Source of the DNA: Acrocarpospora macrocephala
GTDB lineage: Bacteria > Actinomycetota > Actinomycetes > Streptosporangiales > Streptosporangiaceae
Length of the DNA stretch: 64,000 nucleotides
Assembly: GCF_009687865.1 (NCBI RefSeq)
Contig: NZ_BLAE01000040.1
Coordinates: forward strand, 40,104 to 104,103
Direction of reading: 5' to 3'
The notes under the pieces are model-generated. The model worked only from the letters and a program-made list of their open reading frames with translations, made no database searches and was not told the DNA's origin. Positions 8,810 through 16,889 of the stretch are shown in pieces. Within the stretch, counting starts at the first letter, position 1; every line of letters starts with the position of its first letter. The translations under genes and the position numbers were made by a program.

Positions 8810-9092
8810 CGTCATTCCTCTCGCCACGCAAAAAGGGCCGAAGGGGTTTCCGGAATGTCGTTCCATGTAATCAGCGGGCGACCGGAAAGGCTTGTGCGAT
8901 GGTCGCGACTCCTTGCCTGATTCTCTTTTCCGCCGCCGATTCCACTGTCGACGCCGCCCGGCGACGCCGCATCAGGCATCCGACGACCACGCCCCCCATC
9001 GCGAATGAATGTCCGGGCAGGCTATATCGGCGCGCCTTTACTTCCTATCTCCCGACAGGATCGAGCAAGAGATCGCGAGTTTTGTACAAACG

Positions 9093-9998
9093 TCATTCCG
9101 ATTCGAAGGCGTGCAGCCGGGCCGCGTCCTGACTCGGCGGCTCGCCGAATTGACGGCGGTATTCGCGGCTGAACTGCGACGGGCTGTCGTAGCCGACGCG
9201 ACGGCTGACCCCGGCGATGTCACCGGGCTGGGCGGCCAGCAGCAGCCGGGCCTGCTGGAGCCGGATCTGCTTCTGGAACTGGATCGGGCTCATCTCGGTG
9301 ACCGCCTGGAAGCTCCGGTGGAAGGTGGACACGCTCATGCCCGCCTGCCGCGCCATCTCCTCGACCCGGAACGTCCGCGCGTAGTTGTCCCGGATCCACC
9401 GCACCGCGCGGGCGATGTGACTGAGGCTGCTGTCGGGCAGGCCGAACTGGCGGACGATCGCGCCCTGCTCACCGGTGACGAGCCGCCAGAGGATCTCCCG
9501 CTTGATCAGCGGCGCGAGCACGGTGATGTCCCTGGGGGTGTCGAGCAGCCGCAGCAGCCGGACGACGGCGTCGAGGAGTTCGGGCGGCGTGGTGCTGACC
9601 GCCAGCCCCGGCGGGGCGGCAGGCCCGGTGTCCGGCAGCTCACCGGGCTTGGCCAGCAGCACGTCGGCGACCGCGGACGGGTGCAGGGTCAGCCCGACGC
9701 CGAGCCCCGGCGCCCCCGGACTGGCCTCGGTGAAATGGCTGGTCACCGGCAGATCGACAGACGCGACGAGGTAGTGACCGGCGCGGAACTCGTAGATCCG
9801 GTCACCCAGCGCGAACCGCTTCGCGCCTTGGGCCACGATGGTGAGCACCTTGCCGTACGTCGTCGGCGTCGGTGGGTAGGGCCGCTCGGCCCGGAACAGA
9901 AGGACGTCGTCAATGGCGCAGCTCAAGTCGGGCCGGGCGTACCGATCGATCAGATCGCGCAGTTCGTCGAGAAGCACGGGGCCGATTGAACCACCCAT
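9093..9998 (-). CDS. AraC-family regulator with AraC_N-type sensing domain
   Basis: A 301-residue regulator. Residues ~20-180 form the N-terminal cupin-like domain of the AraC_N family ('SCAIDDVLLFRAERPYPP', 'GKVLTIVAQGAKRFALGD', 'YLVASVDLPVTSHF'). The C-terminal third has two helix-turn-helix units: FRVEEMARQAGMSVSTFHRSF and DIAGVSRRVGYDSPSQFSREY. It lies upstream of, and on the same strand as, the paoABC-like genes, separated by 283 bp. Proteins of this subfamily are often found beside oxidoreductases that handle aldehydes or alcohols, so control of paoABC is likely but unproven. Confidence 0.85.
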   Translation of the reverse strand: MGGSIGPVLLDELRDLIDRYARPDLSCAIDDVLLFRAERPYPPTPTTYGKVLTIVAQGAKRFALGDRIYEFRAGHYLVASVDLPVTSHFTEASPGAPGLGVGLTLHPSAVADVLLAKPGELPDTGPAAPPGLAVSTTPPELLDAVVRLLRLLDTPRDITVLAPLIKREILWRLVTGEQGAIVRQFGLPDSSLSHIARAVRWIRDNYARTFRVEEMARQAGMSVSTFHRSFQAVTEMSPIQFQKQIRLQQARLLLAAQPGDIAGVSRRVGYDSPSQFSREYRRQFGEPPSQDAARLHAFESE

Positions 9999-10084
9999 CC
10001 GGACAGCGGCGATGAGATGGGCAAGGCGTCGGCCTGGGGCCCAGTGTGGTGCGCGTGGGCCCCAGGCCGGCGCGTCAGGGCCGG

Positions 10085-10954
10085 TCAGCCGGCCAGCGCG
10101 GCCCGGTTTTCCGCCAGCACGTCGCGCAGTGACCTGGGGTCGCGGCCGGTGAGGTCGCGGACCGCGGTCGAGACCCGTTCCGCCCAGCCGCCGCGGGCCG
10201 AGGCGCCGAAGGAGGCGATCATCTGCGCGACCTCGACCGGCAGCCCGGCCGCGACCAGGCCCTGAACGTACCCCTCGTCATCGACATGGACCACCTCGAC
10301 CGGACGGCCGCTGATCTCGGCTGCCAGCGCGGCCAGCGCCGCGGCGTCGATCGCCTCCGGGCCGGTGATGTCGTAGACGGTGTTCTCGTGCCCTTCGGAC
10401 GTCAGCACCGCCGCGGCGGCGGCCGCGCAGTCCTCGCGGGAGACGTAGGCGGTGGCGCCCGCGCCGCTGTTGGTCACCAGCTGGCCGCCGGCCACCGCCT
10501 GGGCGGCCGTCGGGATCTGGTATTCGGCGTAGATGTTGTTGCGCAGGAACGTCCACGTCAGCCCGCTGTCGAGCACCGCGGTCTCGGTGGCCCGATGGTC
10601 GACGGCGACGGCGGCCGGATTGTCCGGGTCCGGGCTCGGCAGCGAGGTATAGAGGACGTGCCCGACGCCCGCGGCACGGGCCGCTTCGACGGCTTGGGTC
10701 TGCAGCTCGATACGGCCAGGACCGATGATGTCGGTCGAGATCAGCAGCAGGCGATCGACGCCGGTCAGGGCGGACCGCAGGCCGGTCGGGTCGCTGAAAT
10801 CCCCGTGCCGGACGTCGGCGCCGCGCTGCGCGAACTCGCCGAGCGCGGCCGGATCGCGGGTGAGCAGGACAGGCTGTTCCCCCTTGTCGAGCAGCAGCTC
10901 GGCGACCAGGCGGCCGAGGTGACCGGATGCTCCGGTGATAGCGATGGTCGGCAC
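10085..10954 (-). CDS. NmrA/QorB-like NAD(P)H-binding reductase
   Basis: A 289-residue atypical short-chain dehydrogenase. It opens with the NAD(P) Rossmann motif TIAITGASGHLGRLVAELLL, keeps 'PVLLTRDP' for NADP recognition, and lacks the classical YxxxK pair, as NmrA/QorB quinone reductases do. I prefer GTG 10954: GGAGGG sits 5 nt upstream and the protein then begins exactly at the Rossmann strand; an upstream in-frame ATG (10969) adds only five residues. It is divergent from an Rrf2 regulator across a short promoter full of inverted repeats, the usual arrangement for redox-responsive quinone or azo reductases. The substrate is unknown. Confidence 0.85.
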   Translation of the reverse strand: MPTIAITGASGHLGRLVAELLLDKGEQPVLLTRDPAALGEFAQRGADVRHGDFSDPTGLRSALTGVDRLLLISTDIIGPGRIELQTQAVEAARAAGVGHVLYTSLPSPDPDNPAAVAVDHRATETAVLDSGLTWTFLRNNIYAEYQIPTAAQAVAGGQLVTNSGAGATAYVSREDCAAAAAAVLTSEGHENTVYDITGPEAIDAAALAALAAEISGRPVEVVHVDDEGYVQGLVAAGLPVEVAQMIASFGASARGGWAERVSTAVRDLTGRDPRSLRDVLAENRAALAG

Positions 10955-10992
10955 TTGGGCCCTCCACATGCTTCCGTAATCAGAACGGTGAC

Positions 10993-11015
10993 GGTTAATA
11001 ATAACCAGATCGGTT
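10993..11015. promoter_or_regulatory. Stacked inverted repeats, probable Rrf2-family operator
   Basis: Two overlapping inverted repeats lie in the divergent promoter: GGTTA-N4-TAACC at 10993-11006 and AACC-N5-GGTT at 11003-11015, so the AACC block is shared. The region is markedly AT-rich compared with its surroundings. Its position between the reductase and the Rrf2 gene suggests that the Rrf2 protein binds here and controls both genes. Confidence 0.55.
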
Positions 11016-11028
11016 GCAGTTATAGACT

Positions 11029-11502
11029 GTGAGGGTGAGCAGTCCCACGAACACCCGCTTCGCCGTCGCCTATCACGTACTGGGGCTGCTCGCGTCGATT
11101 CCCGGGGAGCCGCTGAGCTCCGAGCAACTGGCCCCCAGCGTCGGCTCCAGCTCCGTCTACCTCCGCCGCGTGCTCGGCCTGCTCCGGCGCGCCGGTTTCG
11201 TCCAGTCCAAAGCCGGGGTGTTCGGCGGCTGGCAGCTCGCCCGCCCCTCGCACGAGATCAGCCTCGGTGACGTGTGGCGAGCCGTACAGGGGGATGGGCC
11301 GGTGCTGGGCATCCACGGCCCGCCTCCAGGCTGCCCGGTCGGCGGCTCGGTGAGCGCGCGGCTGGCGGAGGTCGAGCAGCGCGTGGCCCGCGCGATCGAG
11401 GCCGCACTCGACGAGCTGACCGTCGCGGACTCCCTTCCCGACGGCGCCCCGTTCACCGTCGACATCCTGACGGTTCCGGCTCGCACCAACGGCGCTGTCT
11501 AG
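11029..11502 (+). CDS. Rrf2-family transcriptional regulator with a single cysteine
   Basis: A 157-residue winged-helix regulator. The N-terminal DNA-binding domain is clear: 'FAVAYHVLGLLA', 'SEQLAPSVGSSSVYLRRVLGLL', and the wing 'KAGVFGGWQLARP'. IscR-type Rrf2 proteins hold a cluster with three Cys; this one has only one Cys, at about residue 102 in PPPGCPVGG. It therefore looks more like YwnA/SaiR-type members, which sense redox stress or small molecules. GTG 11029 is the start given; a GTG two codons later is equally possible. It is divergent from the QorB-like reductase, and its stop shares bases with the convergent XRE gene. Confidence 0.85.
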   Translation: MRVSSPTNTRFAVAYHVLGLLASIPGEPLSSEQLAPSVGSSSVYLRRVLGLLRRAGFVQSKAGVFGGWQLARPSHEISLGDVWRAVQGDGPVLGIHGPPPGCPVGGSVSARLAEVEQRVARAIEAALDELTVADSLPDGAPFTVDILTVPARTNGAV

Positions 11503-12329
11503 CCGCGTACCGCCCGCAACGGGCGCCGGTTGAGGCGGTCCAGGGCGGCGGACGTGGCTTCGTCAGCCGGGAGGTAGCAGAGGATCCGCTGGCCTTCGGT
11601 GTCCAGGGTCTCGTACGACAGGCGCAGCTCGCCCACCTCGGGATGGACCAGCCGTTCGACACCGGTACGGCGCGGCGGCACCAGCCCGGCCCGCATCCGT
11701 TCGGCGAAAGGCGCGCCGCCCACGATGGTCAGCTCCTCGACGAGGTGCGCGAAGTGCGGGTCATCGGGCGAGGACTCGGCTCTGAGCACCGCGACCTCCT
11801 CGTCGGCGATCCGCTCCCAGTCGGGAAACGCCGATCGAGCCCGGTCGTCGGTGAACACGAACGTGGCCCGGTTCGGCGGCCGGCCGTCCAGCAGGCCGAT
11901 GGGCCTGGCGAGGCGCTCGTAGGCGGAGGTGTGGGCGAGCGTCTCGCCGAGCCGGTTGAGCAGCACGGCCGGAGTGGTCTCCAGCCGGTCCAGCAGCGAC
12001 CGCATCGTGGCCCGCACCTCCCGTTCCGGCGGCAGCGCGCCGGGACACAGGATGTCGGCGCCGGACGCCGCCTTGGCCAGGTTGCGGAGCTGGATCCGCT
12101 CGCTTCCCGGCAACCGCAGCGCGTCCGCGAGCGCGCCCAGCACCTGCGGCGACGGATGCCGATCGCGCCCCTGCTCCAACCGCGTCAGGTAGTCGACGCT
12201 CACCCCGGAGATGGTGGCCAGCTCAGCCCGCCGCAGACCGGGCGTACGCCGCCGGCCGCTATCGGGCAGCCCTACCTCGGCCGGCGTAATGGCCTCCCGG
12301 CGACTACGGAGAAACGCCCCCAAATCCAT
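11499..12329 (-). CDS. XRE-family regulator with MmyB-like ligand domain
   Basis: A 276-residue regulator. Residues ~1-75 carry a helix-turn-helix of the XRE type (RRAELATISGVSVDYLTRLEQGRDRHPS). The remainder, with 'LLNRLGETLAHTSAYERLA', 'DWERIADEEVAVLRAES' and 'LSYETLDTEGQRILCYLP', fits the MmyB-like PAS-type domain common in actinobacteria. ATG 12329 is the only start that begins at MDLGAFLRSRRE, the normal opening of this family. These regulators often control a neighbouring oxidoreductase; the divergent PPOX and aldo/keto reductase genes starting at 12423 are the natural target. Confidence 0.85.
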   Translation of the reverse strand: MDLGAFLRSRREAITPAEVGLPDSGRRRTPGLRRAELATISGVSVDYLTRLEQGRDRHPSPQVLGALADALRLPGSERIQLRNLAKAASGADILCPGALPPEREVRATMRSLLDRLETTPAVLLNRLGETLAHTSAYERLARPIGLLDGRPPNRATFVFTDDRARSAFPDWERIADEEVAVLRAESSPDDPHFAHLVEELTIVGGAPFAERMRAGLVPPRRTGVERLVHPEVGELRLSYETLDTEGQRILCYLPADEATSAALDRLNRRPLRAVRG

Positions 12330-12422
12330 GGCCCGAGTGTACGGCCGGCACCACCCCCGGATCGTGGCCCTGCCAGGGCTAGCCTTCCCTCGGCCTTCCT
12401 GCCGCCGGATAGGCTCCCCACA

Positions 12423-12863
12423 ATGAAGATCATGAGATTTACCGACAACGAGATCGAATATCTGAACAGCCAGCTGCTCGGCCGCCTGGCCACCGTCGGC
12501 CCCGGCGGCCGCCCGCATATCGTCCCGGTGGGCGTCTTCTACGACCCGGAGACCCAGACCATCGTGATCGCCGGACACGCCGGCACCAACATGGTCGAGA
12601 GCAAGAAGTTCCGCGACGCCGAGCGCCACCCGGAGGTCGCGTTCGCCGTGGACGATCTTGCCTCCACCGATCCCTGGACCCCGCGCGGCATGGAGATCCG
12701 GGGACGCGCCGAAACGCACACCACCGGCGGCGAGGAACTCGGCAAGCGCATCGGCGCCACCATGCCGTTCGACTCGGCGTGGCTCCGCATCCACCCCCGG
12801 CGCGTCCTGACGCGCGGGATCGACACCGATTCCTTCGACCTGTCCGCCCGGGATGTGGCCTGA
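12423..12863 (+). CDS. PPOX-type flavin/F420-dependent oxidoreductase
   Basis: A 146-residue split-barrel protein of the pyridoxamine-5'-phosphate-oxidase-like superfamily. It opens with 'FTDNEIEYLNSQLLGRLATVGPGGRPHIVPV' and keeps the 'NMVESKKFRDAERHPEVAF' segment characteristic of actinobacterial PPOX class F420-dependent enzymes. An in-frame ATG three codons on is possible. The TGA overlaps the ATG of the aldo/keto reductase by one base (TGATG), so the two are coupled. The cofactor (FMN or F420) and substrate cannot be settled from the sequence. Confidence 0.8.
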   Translation: MKIMRFTDNEIEYLNSQLLGRLATVGPGGRPHIVPVGVFYDPETQTIVIAGHAGTNMVESKKFRDAERHPEVAFAVDDLASTDPWTPRGMEIRGRAETHTTGGEELGKRIGATMPFDSAWLRIHPRRVLTRGIDTDSFDLSARDVA

Positions 12864-13864
12864 TGCGTTACCAGCTGCTCGGCCCGACCGGCCTGCGGGT
12901 CTCCGACCTGTTCCTCGGCGCGATGAGCTTCGCCAGCCCCGCCGAGGCCCGCAAGATGATCGACCTGTACGCGGACGCGGGCGGCAACGTCATCGACACC
13001 GCCTCCGCCTACGGTGACAGCGAAGAGATCCTGGGCGACCTCCTGCGAGAGCGCCGCGACCAGTTCGTGCTGGCCACCAAGTTCACGCTCACCCGGGACG
13101 CCAGGGACCCGAACGCGGGCGGCAGCCACCGCAAGAACCTCACCCTCTCCCTTGAGGCCAGCCTGCGGCGGCTGCGCACCGACTACGTCGACCTGTTCTG
13201 GGTGCACATGTGGGACGAGGTCACGCCCATCGAGGAGACCATGCGGGCGCTCGACGACGCCGTCCGCGCGGGGAAGGTCCTCTACGTGGGCGCCTCCAAC
13301 CTGCCCGCGTGGCTGGTCTCCCGGGCCAACACCCTGGCCGAATGGCGCGACTGGACCTCGTTCGCGGGGATCCAGGTGCCGTACAGCCTGCTCAAGCGGG
13401 ACATCGAGCGGGAACTGCTGCCGATGGCTAAGGCTCTTGGCCTGAGCGTGGCCACCTACGGGGTGCTCGCCGGTGGGGTGCTCTCGGGCAAGTTCCTCAG
13501 CCCTGTCGGGGCTTCGACCAGGATCAATCCGGCGTCCCTCACCGCGCGTGATCATCGAGCGGCGCGTGCCGTGCAGGATGTCGCCGGGGAGTTGGGGGTG
13601 ACCGCGTCGCAGGTCGCGATCGCCTGGACCCGCGGCCGGTCCCGTGCCGTGCACCCGATCATCGGCTCCCGCACCGCCGAGCAACTGCAGGACAACCTGG
13701 CCGCCGTCGATGTCACCCTCCCGGCGGAAACCATGGACCGCCTGGATTCGGCGGTCGAATTCGACCTGGGCTACCCCACCGCGGACAACTTGGGACCCCG
13801 GCCGTGGCTGTTCGGCGAGCGGGTGTCTGGCACCACGCTATTTGATCGCGATACCCCCCGCTGA
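12863..13864 (+). CDS. Aldo/keto reductase
   Basis: A 333-residue NADPH-dependent reductase of the AKR fold. The catalytic tetrad is visible: Asp and Tyr in NVIDTASAYGDSEE, Lys in LATKFTL and His in FWVHMWDE. The C-terminal cofactor loop 'AWTRGRSRAVHPIIGSRTAE' matches NADP-binding AKRs. It is translationally coupled to the PPOX gene, and both are divergent from the XRE regulator. It probably reduces an aldehyde or ketone to an alcohol; the physiological substrate is unknown. Confidence 0.88.
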   Translation: MRYQLLGPTGLRVSDLFLGAMSFASPAEARKMIDLYADAGGNVIDTASAYGDSEEILGDLLRERRDQFVLATKFTLTRDARDPNAGGSHRKNLTLSLEASLRRLRTDYVDLFWVHMWDEVTPIEETMRALDDAVRAGKVLYVGASNLPAWLVSRANTLAEWRDWTSFAGIQVPYSLLKRDIERELLPMAKALGLSVATYGVLAGGVLSGKFLSPVGASTRINPASLTARDHRAARAVQDVAGELGVTASQVAIAWTRGRSRAVHPIIGSRTAEQLQDNLAAVDVTLPAETMDRLDSAVEFDLGYPTADNLGPRPWLFGERVSGTTLFDRDTPR

Positions 13865-13919
13865 CCTCGCACGAGGTGGGCGTTACGAGTCTGCGATCAC
13901 GTTCTCGTAAGGTCCCGCC

Positions 13920-14165
13920 ATGCGGCTTCGGACAGTCCTTGCGTTGGCCGGCACGTTCGGCTCGCTGTCACTCTCGGCGTGCGGTGGGACGGATGAATGT
14001 GATCGTGCTCGTGCCCAAGTCAAGCAGTTACGCCAAGAAGTCCTGGACGCAGTGAATAAGGGCGACATGTCTGTTGCAGTAAAGCGGGAAGCCGAAGCTC
14101 AGGACATCTCAAGAGGCGAACTCATGTGGTGCTTCTACGATGCCGAGCGTGACGAGGCGTTCTGA
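13920..14165 (+). CDS. Small putative lipoprotein
   Basis: An 81-residue protein with a lipoprotein signal: a short positive start, a hydrophobic core, and the lipobox LSAC at residues ~18-21, followed by GGTDE. The mature part contains a predicted helical stretch (DRARAQVKQLRQEVLDAVNK) that could form a coiled coil, plus two more cysteines. The codon use is less G+C-rich at third positions than its neighbours, which may mean recent acquisition or low expression. I do not recognise a family. Confidence 0.6.
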   Translation: MRLRTVLALAGTFGSLSLSACGGTDECDRARAQVKQLRQEVLDAVNKGDMSVAVKREAEAQDISRGELMWCFYDAERDEAF

Positions 14166-14276
14166 GGCAGCCGAAACGCCTCCAGGCAGGCCCGGCCGGA
14201 CGAGCTGACATGGCGCCGGTGCCGCGTACTCTTGTGGTGGCGCACAAGTGTGCCTGAGGCACGAGGGGGTTGCGGG

Positions 14277-15155
14277 ATGCGGACTCTCGGATATGTCGGC
14301 GCGCAGTCCGCGGCGGCGGCGGACTGGCTGGATTTCGGGCCGAGGGTCTTCGGCTTCGAGGCGGATCGGCTGCCGGACGGCACGGTTCGGGTGCGCTGGT
14401 GCGATCGGGCTTACCGGCTGGCGGTGCATCCCCAGGGGCCGGATCGGCTGCTCTACCTCGGCTGGGATCTGGGCGACGAGGCCGCGCTTGAGGCGGCGGT
14501 GGCCCGGGTGGCGGGCGCGGGGTTCGCGGTGGAGCCGGGTGGCGCGCGGCTGGCGGCCGAGCGTTCGGTGCGGCGGATCGTCTTCTTCACCGACCCCTTC
14601 GGCCTGCGGCACGAGCTGTTCGTCGGTCAGGAGGAGAAGCCGGGCTCCTACCGGGGCCAGCGTCCCAGCTCGCGGGCGGTCACCGGCGATCTCGGGCTGG
14701 GTTTCGTGGCGCTGCGGGTGCCCGACCTGCAGCGCGGGCTGGATTTCTACCGCGACGTGCTGGGGATGCGGGTCTCCGACGCGATCAACCTGGGCCGGCC
14801 GTACGGGGAGATGTGGTTCCTGCGCTGCAACCTCCGCCACCACAGCATCGCGCTCCTGGAGGGCGGCGACGCGCTCCGGCTGGAGCATTTGATGATCGAG
14901 ACGGCCACGCTGGAAGAGGTGGAGATCGCCTGGGACCTGGCGGAGCGGGAGATGGACGCCTTCGTCAGCCCGGGGCGCCGGCTGTCGGACAACATGTTCC
15001 TGTTCCGGGTGCGTACCTCGACCGGCTTCGACGTCTGTTATGGCTGGGGCGCGCGCCAGGTCGACGACGAGAACTGGATTCCCCGCTACATCGACTCCTC
15101 CCGGGCGGGCGGGATCGTCTACTCCGCGGCGGCCGTGGTCACCGCGCCTCGCTGA
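14277..15155 (+). CDS. Two-domain VOC protein related to extradiol ring-cleavage dioxygenases, metal site eroded
   Basis: A 292-residue protein with the BphC layout: domain 1 (LGYVGAQ..., FFTDPFGLRHELF) and domain 2 (GLGFVALRVPD, RCNLRHHSIALL, RLEHLMIE, TGFDVCYGWGAR). Against the BphC family, whose iron is held by two His and one Glu, the first His is Phe143 and the Glu is Cys254; only His204 remains. The His near SDNM (family 'NDHM') is also lost. It therefore should not bind Fe(II) in the usual way, and is either a pseudoenzyme, a binding protein or an enzyme with new chemistry. ATG 14277 starts exactly at the fold. It is convergent with the PucR gene across a strong hairpin. Confidence 0.8.
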   Translation: MRTLGYVGAQSAAAADWLDFGPRVFGFEADRLPDGTVRVRWCDRAYRLAVHPQGPDRLLYLGWDLGDEAALEAAVARVAGAGFAVEPGGARLAAERSVRRIVFFTDPFGLRHELFVGQEEKPGSYRGQRPSSRAVTGDLGLGFVALRVPDLQRGLDFYRDVLGMRVSDAINLGRPYGEMWFLRCNLRHHSIALLEGGDALRLEHLMIETATLEEVEIAWDLAEREMDAFVSPGRRLSDNMFLFRVRTSTGFDVCYGWGARQVDDENWIPRYIDSSRAGGIVYSAAAVVTAPR

Positions 15156-15160
15156 AAAGA

Positions 15161-15184
15161 GCCCGGCGCTGAAAAGCGCCGGGC
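15161..15184. terminator. Bidirectional terminator hairpin
   Basis: GCCCGGCGCT (15161-15170) and AGCGCCGGGC (15175-15184) form a perfect 10-bp stem with a GAAA tetraloop, six bases after the stop of the VOC gene and four before the stop of the convergent PucR gene. The GAAA tetraloop adds stability. Confidence 0.75.
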
Positions 15185-15187
15185 CGG

Positions 15188-16543
15188 TCACAGCCCGGCC
15201 TCGCCGAGGGCCTCCAGGATCTCAAGGGCGACCTGGGCGGCTAGCCGGTCCCGGTAGTTGTCCAGGTCCAGGCCGGTGATCTCCTCCACCCGGCGGACCC
15301 GGTAGGTGACCGTGTTCGGGTGCACGTGCAGCCGCTCCCCGGCCCGCCGGGGACTGCTGTTCTCCTGGAAGTACGACTTGAGCGTCGTCACGTACTTGAC
15401 GTGATGTTCCTGCTCGTGCCGGAGCACCGCGCCGAGGATGTCGGTGGCGAACTCGCGCAGCGCCTCCGGGTCGGGCACCTGGAGCAGCAGGCGGCTGATG
15501 CCGAGGCTGTCGAACGCGACCACCGCGCCGCGCCGGCCCAGCCGCCGGACCGCCTCGTTGGTGCGCCGCGCCTCCTCGTAGGACCGGGCGATGTGCGCGG
15601 GCTCCCGGAACGCGCCGCCGATGCCGATGGAGACGCCCACGTCGGGGAAGAGCGCGCCGAGCCGCTGCACGCACAGCGCGCCGAGCTGGTCGGCCCGGAT
15701 GCCGGTGGCGGGCGTGGCCGGCTCGCTCAGCACGATGATCACCTCTCGGGCCCGGACGGCGGTGATCGCGTCCGGCGACTGGGCGACGAACAGCCGCGCG
15801 GTGGCCCCGGCCGCGCGCTCGGCGACCAGCAGGCTGCGCTCGCTGTCGCCCGGGGGCGCCTCGATGACGACCGACAGCACGCGGTGGTCCCGCTCGCCGT
15901 CGAAGCCGAGGTGCTGCGCCCAGCGCACCACCTCGTCGTTGTCCCGTCCCGAGCCGGACAGCAGGCCCTCGATGAGGTCGTCGCGCACCTGGCTGCCCGC
16001 CGAGGAGATGACCCGCTCGCGGGCCAGGATGACGCCGCAGATGGTCGCGGCGTGCTCGGCGATCAGCAGGTGGATGTCCTCGCCCTGCTCGGGCGCGTCC
16101 GCGACCAGCGAGACGTTCGCGACCAGCGAGACGAGGTAGGCCGGGACGGTGTCGCCGACCAGGATGGGCGCGACGATCCTGGCCCGGCCCCGGGTGGGGT
16201 CGGGCAGGCGCATGGCGCGCCGGGTCTTGCCGGCCATCGCCAGCAGGTGCGCGAGCCGGGGGTGGATCAGGTGGTCGTGCACGTACTGCACGGAGTTCTC
16301 GTAGCTCTCGCCGGGTGAGGCCGCGGCGAGGATGCCCATCTTCTGGCTGATGACCGCGACGGTCACCTCGGTCCTGCGGGCGATGAGCTGGGCGACGGTG
16401 CCGATGTCGGCGTCCTGCAGCGCCAGGCCGGACAGGTGCCGGTAGATCTCCACCAGGTCGCGGAGCGTGCGGTTCTCCTGGTTGATCTCGGTGAACCCGC
16501 TGGTGACGGGGGACAGGCCGGCGGAGGTCGACGGTTCGGCCAT
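15188..16543 (-). CDS. PucR/CdaR-type transcriptional regulator
   Basis: A 451-residue regulator. The N-terminal half contains a GAF-like region ('LVEIYRHLSGLALQDADIGTVAQLIARRTEVTVAVISQ'). The middle is the CdaR GGDEF-like segment ('VGVSIGIGGAFREPAHIARSYEEARR'). The C-terminus is the PucR helix-turn-helix ('RRAGERLHVHPNTVTYRVRRVEEITG', residues ~405-440). This family usually activates catabolic genes in response to the pathway's own compounds. It is divergent from the ABC importer operon at 16890 and next to operator-like site A, so it is one of two candidate regulators for the island, the other being the IclR protein at 50.8 kb. Confidence 0.88.
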   Translation of the reverse strand: MAEPSTSAGLSPVTSGFTEINQENRTLRDLVEIYRHLSGLALQDADIGTVAQLIARRTEVTVAVISQKMGILAAASPGESYENSVQYVHDHLIHPRLAHLLAMAGKTRRAMRLPDPTRGRARIVAPILVGDTVPAYLVSLVANVSLVADAPEQGEDIHLLIAEHAATICGVILARERVISSAGSQVRDDLIEGLLSGSGRDNDEVVRWAQHLGFDGERDHRVLSVVIEAPPGDSERSLLVAERAAGATARLFVAQSPDAITAVRAREVIIVLSEPATPATGIRADQLGALCVQRLGALFPDVGVSIGIGGAFREPAHIARSYEEARRTNEAVRRLGRRGAVVAFDSLGISRLLLQVPDPEALREFATDILGAVLRHEQEHHVKYVTTLKSYFQENSSPRRAGERLHVHPNTVTYRVRRVEEITGLDLDNYRDRLAAQVALEILEALGEAGL

Positions 16544-16889
16544 GTGCGCATCCTAGGGCGAAAGGGGGAAGATGCCATGTGCTCGGGACCAGAGAAAAGC
16601 GGATCGTCCTGTGCTGGAGCCCAACGTACCGGCTCCCCGTGATCGGCTATACGTGGGTCACCGCCGCGCACCCGCCGACGACCGGCACCTGTGCTGACGC
16701 CCCGGCCGGACCCATCGATCCCACCTGGATCTGTAACAGTCCCGACTCCGAGGATTTACGCGGCGGTATCCCCTTGACGCGAACTTACCCGCAGGGCAGC
16801 ATGGCGTAACAAATATCAAACGTTTTGTCCAATTATCGGACAAAACGCGGGCCAGGTCGCCGCCGGCCCGACGCTCAACGGAGGTGACG
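16544..16889. promoter_or_regulatory. Divergent promoter region of the PucR gene and the importer operon
   Basis: 346 bp without a credible gene. A TTGACG hexamer at 16774-16779 is a possible -35 for the importer, but no good -10 follows at normal spacing. The sequence becomes AT-rich from about 16800 and contains operator-like site A (annotated separately). GGAGG at 16879-16883 is the ribosome binding site of the first permease. Confidence 0.5.
16821..16847. promoter_or_regulatory. Operator-like site A of the island regulon
   Basis: A perfect 10-bp inverted repeat: CGTTTTGTCC at 16821-16830 and GGACAAAACG at 16838-16847, centre AATTATC. It contains CAATTATCGGACAA (16830-16843), which is identical over 14 bases to the minus strand of site C at 41539-41552. 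It lies about 40 bp upstream of the first permease start. Confidence 0.65.

Noticed and set aside
14277..15155. Active extradiol ring-cleavage dioxygenase
   Set aside because: Two of three iron ligands are replaced (Phe143, Cys254). I keep only the structural family assignment.
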